Assembly: GCA_035610835.1 (NCBI GenBank)
Contig: CM069445.1
Location: 31,360,811-31,424,810 of the forward strand
Reading direction: 5' to 3'
Length of the DNA stretch: 64,000 bases
Source: Ophiura sarsii
Taxonomy: Eukaryota; Echinodermata; Ophiuroidea; Amphilepidida; Ophiuridae
A model generated the notes under the pieces. That model did no database searches, was not told where the DNA came from, and was given only the letters and a program-made list of their open reading frames with translations. Below are positions 46,990-58,588 of this stretch, piece by piece; positions within the stretch are counted from its first letter, which is position 1; each line of letters opens with the position of its first letter. Made by a program: the position numbers and the translations under genes.

Positions 46990-47385
46990 GTTCATCCGTG
47001 ACCGAGCGACGTCCCACTAGTAATAGACATTTGTCAATCGACCGCTATTTATTTAGAATCGATTAATGGTCTAGTTAAGTGGCAGAGGTACACATGAAAA
47101 GTGCAAAGATGAAACCATGGTTCTGGCTTGGTTCCGTGACCGAGCGTCGTCTCACTTGTAATGGATATTTGACAATCGTTCGCTATTTATTTAGAATCGA
47201 TTCATGGTCTTGTGAATGAAGTACACGTTTATAAAAAGTTCATGTTTTGTCTCATTCCCTATCAATTTCCGAGTCTCCAAACGGGATGAGAAACGCTCTT
47301 AAAGATGCAAAGATGAAACTGTGGATCTGGATTTGTTCCGTGACCCAGTTTCGTCTCATTAATTGATCAATTGACCACTATTTCT
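46990..47385. repeat. Diverged tandem repeat of GTGACCGAGCG units
   Basis: A unit beginning near CCGTGACCGAGCG and holding CTATTTATTTAGAATCGATT starts at about 46,998 and 47,134. A partial third starts near 47,338. Confidence 0.7.
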
Positions 47386-47562
47386 TCTCTCCGCGCGCAA
47401 AAGTAATCCAAGCGTACGAGCGTGATTATTGCCATATGCACGCGGTTTTGTCATGTATATGATGCACAGTGCGCCTGTTGCCTTCATGTGTGCCCGCATC
47501 CTTCTGTATTCATTCGCTGCTGTAAGGATGCGGCGCCAATTTGGAGCTGATAAAACTATAGT
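47381..47562. mobile_element. CTATAG-ended MITE, copy 2 (left end lost)
   Basis: Shares the AAAAGTAATCCAAG, TTCTGTATTCATTC and CGCCAATTTGGA words with 60,421-60,637 and ends AAACTATAGT. The minus-strand open frame across it is not a gene. Confidence 0.6.
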
Positions 47563-47873
47563 GACCCATTTATAAATTACTTTCATCAGGAAAGGTGCTT
47601 TTAAGCAAAATGTAGGAGGGGTGGATGTCCGCGGTGCATTGTTTGTGATCAACATTTTGGTCATCTTTTGGCGCCACAATTGTTAGCGTAATTTACCTTA
47701 ACAGGCTGAGCACCCGCACATGAGATAAGATCAACATCGCTGGTGAATGTTAAATGTTGGAACAGTACAAATGTTTCGACCACTTTAAAACTTCTCGTCT
47801 TGGCGTGTTCGAGTTGTTTAGGGTAACTCATTTAACAATCTGATACATATATTATTGTCTTTGTAGTTGTAAG

Positions 47874-47875
<2 letters not shown>

Positions 47876-47904
<29 letters not shown>
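47876..47904. repeat. (TA)n microsatellite
   Basis: An uninterrupted TA run of about 28 bp. Confidence 0.95.
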
Positions 47905-47906
<2 letters not shown>

Positions 47907-49990
47907 GATGGACTTTCTCCATTGAGTCAATCGTTTAGATCAGGTTAGACCAAGTGAACAGAAACAAGATTATCTACAATTTACAGGCACATCTTTATGT
48001 TGTAATTAATGAGATACATATTTTAACGTACGTTTCCCATGTGCCGAACCCATATGTAATACATAATGAGAATGGTTATGGAGATTGAATTACCACTTTA
48101 ATAATAATATATCGATGATGTATCTGAGAAAGTAATTCAAACCATGTCCAAGTTGTCTTTGTATTCGTGCCCTAAAGTATATTTTATACAATTGGAGAGT
48201 ACAAAAACATCATGTTAGGCCTACAAACAGCGAGAACAAAACAATAATTAAGTAAACAATATACAAAAACACATACACGTTCTTAAAATAATTTCAATGA
48301 ATATATTGAATGTCTTGTATCAATATGAATATGATAACGTATTATAAACAATGACTTGCCCATTACTGTCAATAGTAACTGTTACGGTGTTAACCAATTA
48401 TAAGTTAAAAAAGACGTCACTAGACCGATTTTGGGCCACTGGAATACCAACGCAACCTCTTAATCACGATGCTCTAATTATTACTAAAATATCCCTGTTT
48501 CTTGGTCTTAACAACCTGGCCCGCCAAAACTGGGCCAGCTCTTACAATCCGGTCGCGTACCATGTCATGTACTTCGTTGAATCCATGACAACATCCGAAT
48601 GCTATTAGCTTGGCATTTTATCTATGCAGTTAAAATAAATTCTCTGTATTGGAGCGTTCGTTAATTCAACAAAATGTGTGCTTTCATAACCCTGGAATAT
48701 TATAAGTGGGATAAACAAATCGTGCCTTCTGTTTTAATTCTAATCGAATTATTTGTGATAGCCTCTCCCTATGGCAAATATCTGCGAAGGAGTAAGCAAA
48801 ACATTCTGTGAACTTTATAGAGCGGTGATGTGTGCCCACATACATTCTGGCATCATTACACTTATAATGTAATAAATTAGTACAAAAGCGTAGCATCCCA
48901 TTAGCGCCTTCTTAGTTGATTAAATACAGGTGTCCCAACAGTTTCGATACCTTTTAAAGAGTTATATCTCAGGTAAAATAATTCACAGTATAAAACTAAA
49001 ATTTTATCTGGATAGAGGAAACTTGTAATCAATTACAGCTTAACTTGTGCCATTACATTGTTTCTCTATTTGATTTCACCGGTATTTGATTGAAATGTAC
49101 CGACAAAAGATTGATCCCATCCAATATATTGAACTAAAGACAACCAGCATCGCCCTTAATGTTGTTCTATTGCGCTTTAACGTCTACCCCCCCCCCTCCC
49201 CCATGACTGGGTTTATTAGCGATTGTGTTCATTTGAGCTATTGTTCTCACTTTTTCCCCGCCGTTACATAGGGGTTAGGTGACAAGTCAACGGTTTGGTA
49301 TGTAGTTCACCCTAAATACAAGCAAATGTTATTATTTAAATTCATATAGGCTTAATTATCTGGTCAAATGAGGACGTTATAGTTAAGTCATCATGTAGCC
49401 TCATCCTTTTGATTAATTGGTAATGTTATAAACTCACGCGAAGGTCTAGTGCATTACTAACTCATATTTCAACTTGCCCGGAGCAAAGACATTTTGCCCG
49501 GAGCTTGCATTTGAGTAAAATACGATTTTAAATGACGATCTATGAACGAAATTTCACACATTATTCATATCTCAGGATATGCTTTCTCCAATTCTACCCA
49601 AGTTGTTTAATAATAATTAAGAGGGTCTGTCAAGGTTTCTATAATTCGTCGGTATGATTAGTCAATACCATTAAATAATATTAATCTGAATCCGGTTAAA
49701 ACTACAGGCTTTGCTGATACCGCGACGCCTGTTTCAGTCTCTCTGTGTGACATAAACACAATGCAAAACGGTGAAAATATTCATCAGGTTTGTTGAATTT
49801 CATAGAAGTAAACAATATGTTTGTCGATATTTCATCCTCATACATCGACAGATTTCATCAAAATGGCAATTATCTACTTTGGCGGGAAGAAAGATCATCT
49901 TCAAAAATTGCTGTATGGTTTTAGTAGTGGATCATAAAACGTCCCCTCCTCTCGGTTTAGTGTCTGGTCCCCTCTCCTTCTGATTTCCAT
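47905..49990. other. Intergenic, no gene recognised
   Basis: Only a mariner-like end (CAGGTGTCCCAACAGTTTCG at 48,927-48,946, continuing TTATATCTCAGGTAAAATAA) stands out. It matches the 24,819 end and is unpaired here. Short open frames (48,351-48,608 and others) match no family I know. Confidence 0.45.
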
Positions 49991-50169
49991 CGCCTCGCGA
50001 ATGGACTTCCAGTTGTGCCCTCGACCTTATATTGCTGATTCGGTCTGTTCTTGCTCTGGCACCTTTCTTTGTGATCTAGTGTATTTCTTGTTAAAAACAA
50101 GATTATTTGACTCAGTTTATAATTGATTTCTTTGTATATGCAAATCATCCTTGTTTATGTATTTTTCAT

Positions 50170-50275
50170 GTTAATTTGTATTTTTGTTTTATATGTTTGC
50201 GCCTCGGAATAGTTCACATAGATTGACGGCGCATTATAAATGCCAATATTATTATTATTATTATTATTATTGGTG
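50170..50275 (+). mobile_element. LINE 3' end with (ATT)n tail
   Basis: TTTGCGCCTCGGAATAG, GACGGCGCATTATAAATGCC, then (ATT)n. Same layout as the CR1/L2-type tails at 41,350 and 53,430 but a different subfamily. The upstream boundary is unclear. Confidence 0.6.
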
Positions 50276-50284
50276 TCTACTTTT

Positions 50285-50853
50285 TTGTTGTTTCAGCTTA
50301 AAATTCCGCTAAGTGGACTCTGAAAAGTCGAGAGTCCTTTTGTCCTTATGGTGTACTAGAAGACGTCTCAGAATATTTTGAGGCTTTATTGCAGTGTTGA
50401 TGTTGTACTTTTTATAAATCCTCTGGATTCTATCAGTGATACCTTATATAATATAAGCATGATAAAAGACCACCATGCCTATCGTTTTGACTCCCTCGTA
50501 CTTCTTCCTCTCCTTATTGGGCTTGTTACTGTTATTGTTATTTGGCGTTTGACTTTTATTTATGGCCCATTTAAAGTATCCACATTCATGTACCGAGGTC
50601 TTGGTGGATCCCGGTTTCTTCCTGCTGTTTGTCCGCGTTTTCGGTGACAAATGGCACTCATTCTATATCTAGGGTTCTTATAACACCTAGATTTTAATGG
50701 ATTGGATGTTGAGACTTAAAGTTGAGGTATCGGAATTTGTGTGTAGGTTTGTGGTACATTAGAGGATTAATGCCCGTCAGCTTTTCGTACAATGAAAGTA
50801 TCCAAGAAGGGGATCTGCACGTCTTTCTCTTCGTCGTGGGTGAATTTGATACT
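50285..50853 (-). pseudogene. Penelope-like element relic
   Basis: On the minus strand, after a 5' truncation near 50,853, the sequence reads GSIKFTHDEEKDVQIPFLDT then FIVRKADG. After a stop and frameshift come YHKPTHKFRYLNFKSQHPIH, LGVIRTL, a CGYFKWAI block, GMVVFYHA, and RIQRIYKKY...IKPQNILRRLLVH. These match in order the C-terminal RT region of Penelope-like elements (IPFLD, VYRKPTHTDRYL, CGYP-x-W, GMVVIPYV, LLVHPKDK). Several stops and frame changes show it is dead. The (ATT)n LINE tail abuts its 3' side. Confidence 0.75.
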
Positions 50854-51369
50854 ACCTAGCAACTCTGAAAATTATGTTTCTTCCCGTCAAAGTGGATAAT
50901 TGCCATTCTGATGAAATCCTCCAATGTATGAGGATGAAATATCAATACGTGAGTATTCATTTTCCCCATATACTCGATCACAGCTTTTTCCAGCTTTTCT
51001 GGGGAAAGCTCAGTATTCCCCGGAAATACTGGGAAAGCTGGGGAATATCTCTGTATATGGAAACGACCCCTAATATTGGTTTCGACAAGTATTTTGTTTA
51101 CTTCTATATACATCATTGCAACGCCAAATCGTGTACATTCGCTGTGTCTTCCGTTTGATACGCTGCGTTACTCCCGTCGCAGTGGAGCGCAATTTATCTC
51201 AAGCTACGCGGAGACGTCATCAGTGAGGCCAGTGTCATGTGACGAAAAAACGGAGAACGACAGGTCCTGCAAAGCATCGCATGCACCACAATGGCGGTTT
51301 AATGCTGACTAAAAACGCCCATGGCGCATCGTAACAACGAGATAAAGCAAACTGTCCTGGTCAGTATTT

Positions 51370-51890
51370 TTGTCCATTAGTTGACCTTATTATAGGAGAC
51401 ACAATGTGGTCAATGACTGTGGATGTGCAAATGGACCAAGACGTCATAAGTAACTAGTCAACTAGTAATCGAGGTATTATGAACTAAGAAGGCAACACGA
51501 CTAAGAAGGCTATAGCTTTGTCCATATTCGTTATTAAGTATTATGGACAGACAATATTGTGAAAAGAAATGCTAGTGTAACATAATAGTTATATCCTATT
51601 AAATGGAATTAGAAGGCACAAGCGTGAGGGAACGGTGGTGTGCCATAATCATTTAAGTATTTTGGAAAGACATTATTAATGCACATAAGCACTTGTATAA
51701 CACCTCGGTAAATGTCGCGGGATATTTTGCTTACTCCTTCGTATATATATTTGCCAGGGGGAGAAGCTTACTTTCACAAACCATAAAATAGGAAAGGGAA
51801 ATCTGGTCGACTGCTGAGCAGTTTAATCTAGGGTATTAATTGACGATGACGGCAATGATGATGAACGAATGAAAAAAATCGGTAACGATT
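51370..51890. repeat. Dispersed 0.5-kb repeat, copy 2
   Basis: Partner of 24,130-24,690. Includes GTATTATGGACAGACA and GCTGAGCAGTTTAATC. The span 51,890-52,650 has no supported gene. Confidence 0.6.
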
Positions 51891-52651
51891 TATCTATCCT
51901 TCATATACAATTATACAAGCATCCATCCCGCTCAGTCAAAAGACAACGGTAACTTTGAGAAGTAAAATCAAACAAAAGACTATCATATTGACGCGTTACA
52001 ATATAGTGCAGAACTTGTAGGCCTATTAATCAAGTTAAAGATAAAAATAAAAATAACTCCAAATGGTCCGACCAATATACAAGGAACTTAAAACTAACGT
52101 AATTTTCATCTTCGCTGCCATATTATTGGGAGTAAAAAAGGTCCTTGGCTCAGGATGTTTAACTACATTTGTACTGGCGAGGTATGCGTGCGCCTTGTAA
52201 TATCCTTTTCACCATCTGCACTGAAATGTCAGAAATATGATATAAAATATAAATCTCTTCAAATCATCTTGAAAATAAGGAAACATATCAGATTGTAGTA
52301 TTATGAAGTAGGTGTAGACATTTCAGTTTGGCCAAATTTGAACATTCTTTTTCAAATTTGAATTATCATGCAAAATTACATGATTGTCCGGTTCCTGGTT
52401 GCCATGGCAACGATATCAAAAATCCGGATCCATAATGTTGTTCGGAATGTCATTGTTAACCTTCAACCCAAATACCAGTATACTAATAGTTAGCGTTTTT
52501 GAGTTGCACTTGTTACTGTGTTTAGCCAATCAGAGGCCCTGTGTGATTACCATGGCAACCAGAGCAAAATTTAAAATCAAGTTTGCGGTTAGTGCTATAT
52601 TATGGTTTATAACACTTGTGGTTCAAGTTTTGGGAAAGTTGTTAAAATTGA

Positions 52652-52867
52652 CAGTACAGCTCGAAATAGAATAGACAATATCAACGCACTTCATTGCAAT
52701 GTCATTGCAATGTCAGTGTAATGACATTGCAATGACTGCTCTAATCGGATTACATCTCAAGGCGTCATTGCAATGTCATTGCAATGTCAGTGCAATATGC
52801 AATATCATTGCAATGTCAGTGCAATGTCATTACAATGTCAGTGTCCATTCTATTTCGAGCTGTACTG
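52652..52867. mobile_element. MITE filled with a palindromic CATTGCAATG repeat
   Basis: Inverted ends CAGTACAGCTCGAAATAGAA and its complement (25 bp, one mismatch). The interior repeats GTCATTGCAATGTCAGTGCA-type units, whose core CATTGCAATG is itself a perfect palindrome, in two blocks around 52,694-52,736 and 52,773-52,846. Target duplication not clear. Confidence 0.8.
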
Positions 52868-53425
52868 ATATACCGTCTTTTGACCCCAGACCCCCCCTTA
52901 AAGTATGTGTCTGAGAATTGGGTTTCACCCTGGCATTATTGATTCGTGTATCCCTTTTAAATGCAAAATAGTAATGGTAATGGTAAGGTCGAACCTTTGA
53001 TTACATTGATAACATTCTAAGATATCTTGTAAACCAGGGGTGGGCAATCTTTTTGAATGAATGGGCCAGATATAAGGAGTGAAAAATTAACTAGACCTTT
53101 GATTCCGTAGACGTTCAAGAATGCAATAGGTGTGTGTGCTTAATAATCTATCTTCACAAAATCGTAATCTCCATACAATACAGATGACAGTGGCGTTATT
53201 CATATTGGGGGGGGGGGGGGGGAATAATGAAAGTCAACCGACACGATTTTTGTCAGTTAAGCAATGCGCGCGTAGCGAGCGAACATTATCGACTTTACAC
53301 TTATTTTTGGCACGATTGAGGTATATTTGGTATATTTTGGCTCTAAACAAGCCGTTACTAAAGAATATTGCAATTTGGGGGCACATATTACGCGAAAATT
53401 GTTCATCAGTGTACTTTTGACCATC

Positions 53426-56400
53426 ATAATAATAATAATAATAATAATAAGTGAGATTTATATAGCGCCTAATAGCAGAGGCCTCAAAGCGCTGTACATT
53501 TTAAAAACCAATAAACAAGATATTATACATTAATTATTTAAAAGCAAGAAATACTGGCATAATATAAACATGATAAAACATACACAAGCGGAAAATATGG
53601 CAAGTCCGGTAAAATTCCACACACACATATTTACAGAGTGGGAAGATAACACATTAAAATCAAACACTATACGAGTCTTTAAAAAGATGAGTCTTGACAC
53701 GAGACTTGAATTGAGTTGTCGTAGTCGAACTGCGGATGGCAAGAGGGAGCTGATTCCAGAGTTTTGGTGCTGACATCGAGAAACTTCTTCCATAAGTGAC
53801 AGATTTCGCGGAAACGGGTTGCAATAAGTGTTGAGACGCTGATCTGAGTAAGTGTGGCGGTTTGTAAGTCCTCACCAGGTCTGTTAAATAGATTGGTGCG
53901 AGGCCATTGAGTGCTTTAAATGTGAGTAAGAGCACCTTATACACAATCCTTTGACGAACACGGAGCCAGTGAAGTTCAAACAATACCGGTGTTATGTGAT
54001 CGTGTTTTTTGCGGCGAGAAACGACTCTAGCAGCCATGTTTTGGATGCGCTGAAGTTTGTCAAGTTGTTTCTCAGGTAGGCCGTAAAGAATGCTGTTGCA
54101 ATTGTCAATCCTAGATGTGACAAATGCATGAACTAATTTCTCGGTGTTCTCCTTATCGAGGTAACGTCTGAGTTTACCAATACGTCGGATGGCATACGAT
54201 GCATTTCTGCAGACAGCGTTGACATGAGAATTCATTGTAAGATCCTTGTCCAGTATAACACCGAGATTGCGGACTTTCTCAGACGAGGTAATGGTACTAT
54301 TACCAATGATTATATCAACATCAGGAATGTTTTTGGCGAACTTAGAGCGTACATGAAGCAACTCAGTTTTTGAGTCATTTAGGAGGAGCTTGTTCTCCGT
54401 CATCCAGGTGCGAATATCCTCGATACACTTAGAAAGTCGATCAATGGCATCGGAGCGATCAGATGGTTTAATCAGCACATACAGCTGTGTATCATCCGCA
54501 TAAGATACACTAGACAAAGCGTGTTGTTTGACGATGTCCTCAATGGGAGACGAGTAGATGTTAAACATCTCGGGACCAACGACAGATCCCTGGGGAACAC
54601 CCCAGTCTACAAATATAGGGTCTGATGCTATACCATCGATGACAACTGACTGTTTGCGGTCCGTAAGGTACGATTCAAACCATTTGTATGCAGTGCCACC
54701 GACACCATAACGGACTCTGAGTCTATTTAGCAGTATTGAATGGTCGACGGTGTCAAACGCTGCCGACAAATCCAAAAGGATCAGGATAGCTTCACCATGG
54801 TCGTCAACGGCATTGAGCAAATCATTTGTTACGCGAACAATGGCGGTTTCGACACTGTGAAACTTGCGGTAAGCCGATTGAGTCTGATTGTGCAGATTGT
54901 TATCATTAATGTAACCTTGCAGTTGTTTAGTTGCCGCCCTCTCGATGACCTTTCCCAGAAACAGTAAATTGGAAACTGGGCGGAAATTCTTCAGATCTTC
55001 CACATCTAGACTGGACTTTTTCAACAATGGTGTGATTAAGGCTTTTTTCAGCGAAGATGGAAACACACCAGACTGTAGAGAAGCATTAACGATGGATGTA
55101 ATTGATGGCAACAAGTCCTGTATGTGATCTTTCATTAATCTACCTGGAAGAGGATCGAGAGGACACGTTTTGACTCGAGACTTGTTGACGATGCCGAATA
55201 TCTCATTGCCAGAAAGCAAAGAGAAGTTTGCAAAACCGCATTCACACCCCCTTTCAGCACGAACTGATGCAGTGGCAGCATTCACAGATAAATCCAGCGC
55301 AAGACGAATATTCCGTATTTTCTGGTCAAAGAACTTACTGAAGCGGGTCGCTAACTCTTGCTTGGAAGTGTGCGTAGGAAAAGCATGCGATGGCTTGTGA
55401 ACCGACAGTTTATTTACAAGTTGGAACATTCCACGCGTATCACATTGAGATATTTGAGCACAGTGGTGTTCAGTCTTAGCAGAATCCAATACTGTCTTAT
55501 ACACGCGCACACGATCACGAAAGATCTCTTTATCAACGGTGAGATTTGTTTTCTGCCACTTCCGTTCAGCCTGTCTCTTAGCCCTTTTTGATGCACGAAC
55601 AGCATCTGTGTACCAAGGAGCTTGTGGTCTCAAAGACACCTCGCGAGTTTTACTTGGTGCATGTTTGTCAAGGAGGTCGCTTAAAGTAGACTGGAAAGAT
55701 AGCGCCATCTCATTAACATCACAGAGTTCGTCAACATCCAGATGATTCGAGATATCCTTGCGAAAAGCTATTCCATCGATGCTATGAAGTGGTCGTGATT
55801 GATTTACACGTTTCGAAGCAAACGGACGAGAAATCGAAACATCGCACATGATACCTGAATGATCTGATGGAAGGTCCTTGACCAAAGAGATGTTGGACAC
55901 ACAGTCTTCATGGTGACGCGTGATGAGTAAGTCAAGCGTATGCCCCTTTTCATGAGTAGGTTCATGAATATGTTGTGTCAGACCAGCAGACGATAAGATA
56001 TCTGACATTGTCTGAGTAGCATGGTCATTCGCGTCATCCATGTGTATATTGAAATCACCCGTTATAAGCAACTGTCCAGCGGCGAGTGAGGCTGATTCAA
56101 GCAGGCAGGAGAACTCATTAAAAAACTGCTTTGGAACATGAGTTGAACTTGGTCTGTAAACAACAATCAGCTGTAAGACATCTTTGTCACCACTCGAAAT
56201 GGAGAGTTCTAAACACTCAAAGGATTTAAAACTATGCGGGGTATATATCACATCAAAACCTTTCTTTAGGATAACACAGATGCCACCACCATCTTTGCAA
56301 AGTCTTGGAAGCTGATGAATGGCAAAGTCTGGTAGAGTATTACTAATGTCAGCGAGAACGGTATCATCGCGTATATCGCCCTTTAACCATGCTTCAGTAA

Positions 56401-56720
56401 TTGCAAGGATTGATAAATCATGATTAATTATTAAATCACAAACATACGTGGATTTATTCATCATGGAGCGTGAGTTCCAGTGGGCAATATGACTACTAAA
56501 AACAACGTTTTGTGCCGAGGAGCTCTTTTGAAGATTAATGTGTTTCAAGTAGCTGGGAGGCAATGACCTTACAGTTAATTCGTCAGTTTTTGTGCGATCA
56601 GAAATGCAAACATGAATAGTCCGGCGTTTGTTTCTACCAGCTCTACATCCTCTGCGTGTCTTTTTAGCAATGTTTAGTTCTTTCAATAGATGATGTGTTG
56701 ATTCCATGATTCCTCTTTTT
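53426..56720 (-). mobile_element. CR1/L2-type LINE, innermost of the nest
   Basis: Minus-strand element with an intact protein-coding frame, a 3' UTR containing CAGCGCTTTGAGGCC and GGCGCTATATAAAT, and an (ATT)n tail at 53,426-53,450. The 5' boundary is taken near the end of the T-rich stretch before 56,720. No separate first open frame is seen, so it is either 5'-truncated or a one-frame L2-type element. No target duplication was found, as is usual for this group. Confidence 0.85.
53660..56707 (-). CDS. LINE endonuclease/reverse transcriptase, intact 1015 aa
   Basis: One uninterrupted frame. Residues 1-60: basic lead. Residues about 70-290: apurinic-type endonuclease with Asn78 (HWNSR), Glu105 (ITEAWL), Asp218-Asn220 (GDFN) and Asp282-His283 (SDHSG). 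Residues about 540-800: reverse transcriptase with NFRPVSNLLFLGKVIE, motif A LLDLSAAFDTVDH (Asp646), GVPQGSVVGPEMF and motif C YADD (Asp738-739). The thumb/C-terminus ends SRVKTHLFKD. All catalytic residues expected for target-primed reverse transcription are present. The start ATG at 56,707 is the first in frame. I place it in the CR1/L2 group from motif style; a search could refine this. Confidence 0.92.
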   Translation of the reverse strand: MESTHHLLKELNIAKKTRRGCRAGRNKRRTIHVCISDRTKTDELTVRSLPPSYLKHINLQKSSSAQNVVFSSHIAHWNSRSMMNKSTYVCDLIINHDLSILAITEAWLKGDIRDDTVLADISNTLPDFAIHQLPRLCKDGGGICVILKKGFDVIYTPHSFKSFECLELSISSGDKDVLQLIVVYRPSSTHVPKQFFNEFSCLLESASLAAGQLLITGDFNIHMDDANDHATQTMSDILSSAGLTQHIHEPTHEKGHTLDLLITRHHEDCVSNISLVKDLPSDHSGIMCDVSISRPFASKRVNQSRPLHSIDGIAFRKDISNHLDVDELCDVNEMALSFQSTLSDLLDKHAPSKTREVSLRPQAPWYTDAVRASKRAKRQAERKWQKTNLTVDKEIFRDRVRVYKTVLDSAKTEHHCAQISQCDTRGMFQLVNKLSVHKPSHAFPTHTSKQELATRFSKFFDQKIRNIRLALDLSVNAATASVRAERGCECGFANFSLLSGNEIFGIVNKSRVKTCPLDPLPGRLMKDHIQDLLPSITSIVNASLQSGVFPSSLKKALITPLLKKSSLDVEDLKNFRPVSNLLFLGKVIERAATKQLQGYINDNNLHNQTQSAYRKFHSVETAIVRVTNDLLNAVDDHGEAILILLDLSAAFDTVDHSILLNRLRVRYGVGGTAYKWFESYLTDRKQSVVIDGIASDPIFVDWGVPQGSVVGPEMFNIYSSPIEDIVKQHALSSVSYADDTQLYVLIKPSDRSDAIDRLSKCIEDIRTWMTENKLLLNDSKTELLHVRSKFAKNIPDVDIIIGNSTITSSEKVRNLGVILDKDLTMNSHVNAVCRNASYAIRRIGKLRRYLDKENTEKLVHAFVTSRIDNCNSILYGLPEKQLDKLQRIQNMAARVVSRRKKHDHITPVLFELHWLRVRQRIVYKVLLLTFKALNGLAPIYLTDLVRTYKPPHLLRSASQHLLQPVSAKSVTYGRSFSMSAPKLWNQLPLAIRSSTTTTQFKSRVKTHLFKDSYSV

Positions 56721-57004
56721 TAATGAACCGACAGTGCCAATTTCAACCGACACGACGTCAATATTGGGGGGGGGGGGGGGGGGGGGGGGGTTATGCCACT
56801 GACAGATGACAATTAATGGGGATAATAGACCTACGCACGTTGAGGAACAACAGTTGTGCCGATAACTGCTAAGCAGCTAGCTCGTTTTTCTGTGATGATG
56901 GGGATGATATTTTTTTCTTTTTTCTTGATACATCTCGCAGGCCGCAAAAAAATACTGGCGGGCCGCATGCGGCCCGCGGGCCATAGGTTGCCCAACCCTG
57001 CTGT

Positions 57005-58440
57005 AAATAATCAAAGCTTTCAAAACAGCCACATATTTATACAGTGTCACATACAAAAGTTACCTCCCTACACCAGATTTCGGACCACAAAAATCATTCT
57101 ATAATACATAGAGCGAGTCCACATCAGAATGTCAGTGTATAGAACAATCATATAAACAGACATAAAGTATTCATAGCCTATGAAGAAAATCGATCGGTGC
57201 ATTTTAAAATGTGCTTAGTTACAAGGAGAGAATTCGAGTTTTATTGCAAATAGCGCATTCGCAAATGTATGAGATTGGGTTTAGCGCCCGGTTCGTGCAC
57301 ACGATTTCGACCAAAAATAAGGCGGAATTCTATCTTCTAACTTAGCACACTTTCAAACGCTTTGATTGATAATTTTCATATTCTGGGATAAGTTGTGGTA
57401 TGTTATGGTCTTTCAATACATTCAAATTCAGATGTGGAATCGACCTCTAAATTTATTTTCGAGCAATTTTACTGATAAAAATGCACACTTTTTTATCGTA
57501 TTTTGGACATATATTTTAAGCAAAACTATAGCAAATAATTTAGGGGGTCACAATACTAATTAAAGCTCCATAGGAATATGTACAAAAATATTGATATAAA
57601 TCTCTGTTTGAGACCACTAAATTGCAAAATTGGACCTAGTAGAGTGATTTTTTCTTAAAGATGATCACTCGTTCTCACCAAAAAGTGCAGAAAATAGGTA
57701 GGTTAGCCTGCTCGATTTTCCAATAAATTGTCATGGAGCAGACTACATCTCTGACGAGCTTGGAAATGTCACCGTAATCGCCCATGTTTCCAGTAAAAAG
57801 CACACATTGGAAATATCTCTCAAAATTTACCTAGATGATATTCACATTTTATAGTCAGGGTAAATGTAGGTGATGTCCCATCATAATCCTAGGCATTTAG
57901 GCAATTGTATTACCGTCAAGTTTTTTTAAATTGAGGATTTTGCCACGCATACTTTCTGATTCTAGTTGAACACCATCCTTAAGGGTAGAGGATACCCCAT
58001 TTATAGTGAAATTGCACCCTTTACGATTTCTCCGTGAAAATTCCCTTAAAAATCACCGACCAAACTTCATACAGAAGAGTATAGGCATTATCTACCGAAT
58101 GAATATACTGTGTTGTGTTGTAATTTTGGTTGTTATTTTCATATTTATAGTTTAAAGTATGCAGCCGAGCGAATTTGACATAAACTAGTTTGAAATGAAC
58201 TGCGTATAGTGATTGTGCGTAGCTGCACGCATTTAAAAGAATCTACTGTTGAGCATTTATTTACATGTTGTCCAATGTGCAATTATAGTTAGCGTGGTGA
58301 TCTTGAACATAATAACTCGCGTACGTGCGTAAACTCGAAAGAGCGAATAGGACGCTTTCAAAAAATGACCGCGCGTCCTAATAGGGCCTATGTCAATTGT
58401 GAAGTCGTCACACGCATGCATGTATAGTTGTTCGCGCATT
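57005..58440. other. No gene recognised
   Basis: AT-rich unique-looking sequence. One segment starting TTAAGGGTAGAGGATACCCC at about 57,981 resembles a TTAA-element end but has no visible partner. Short open frames are unsupported. Confidence 0.4.
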
Positions 58441-58446
58441 TCAAGC

Positions 58447-58545
58447 ATTTGGACGCAGCTCCGCGAGCAACAAAACACGATCGCGTGAAATAGCCTGAAT
58501 TTCATCCATAGCACTTTTATAACAGTAACTATAACTGAAAGAATG
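58447..58545. repeat. Short dispersed repeat, partner at 44,350
   Basis: Shares ATTTGGACGCAGC and a following ATAGCA-containing stretch with 44,350-44,450. Confidence 0.5.
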
Positions 58546-58588
58546 TTTACAGGAAGTAAAAGCGACATTTAACGTGATCCTCAATAAA

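Larger units (their letters stand above)
53188..56801. mobile_element. Second hAT-like element, nested
   Basis: It starts CAGTGGCGTTATTC and ends TTATGCCACTG. It is flanked by a perfect 8-bp duplication ACAGATGA (53,180-53,187 and 56,802-56,809). G16 and G25 runs lie just inside the ends. A 13-bp direct repeat TCAACCGACACGA occurs near each end (53,234 and 56,743). It carries no transposase and contains the LINE. Confidence 0.85.
53035..57000. mobile_element. hAT-like MITE (outer of three nested elements)
   Basis: The ends CAGGGGTGGGCAATC and GGTTGCCCAACCCTG are inverted and of the classic hAT type. A GGGCC-rich segment lies inside each. The flanks TTGTAAAC (53,027-53,034) and CTGTAAAT (57,001-57,008) match at six of eight bases and fit the hAT nTnnnnAn rule. 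Without the inner insertion it would be about 344 bp, so it is non-autonomous. Confidence 0.85.

Noticed and set aside
54740..55745. Plus-strand frames opposite the LINE protein
   Set aside because: Shadows of the intact minus-strand endonuclease/reverse transcriptase frame.
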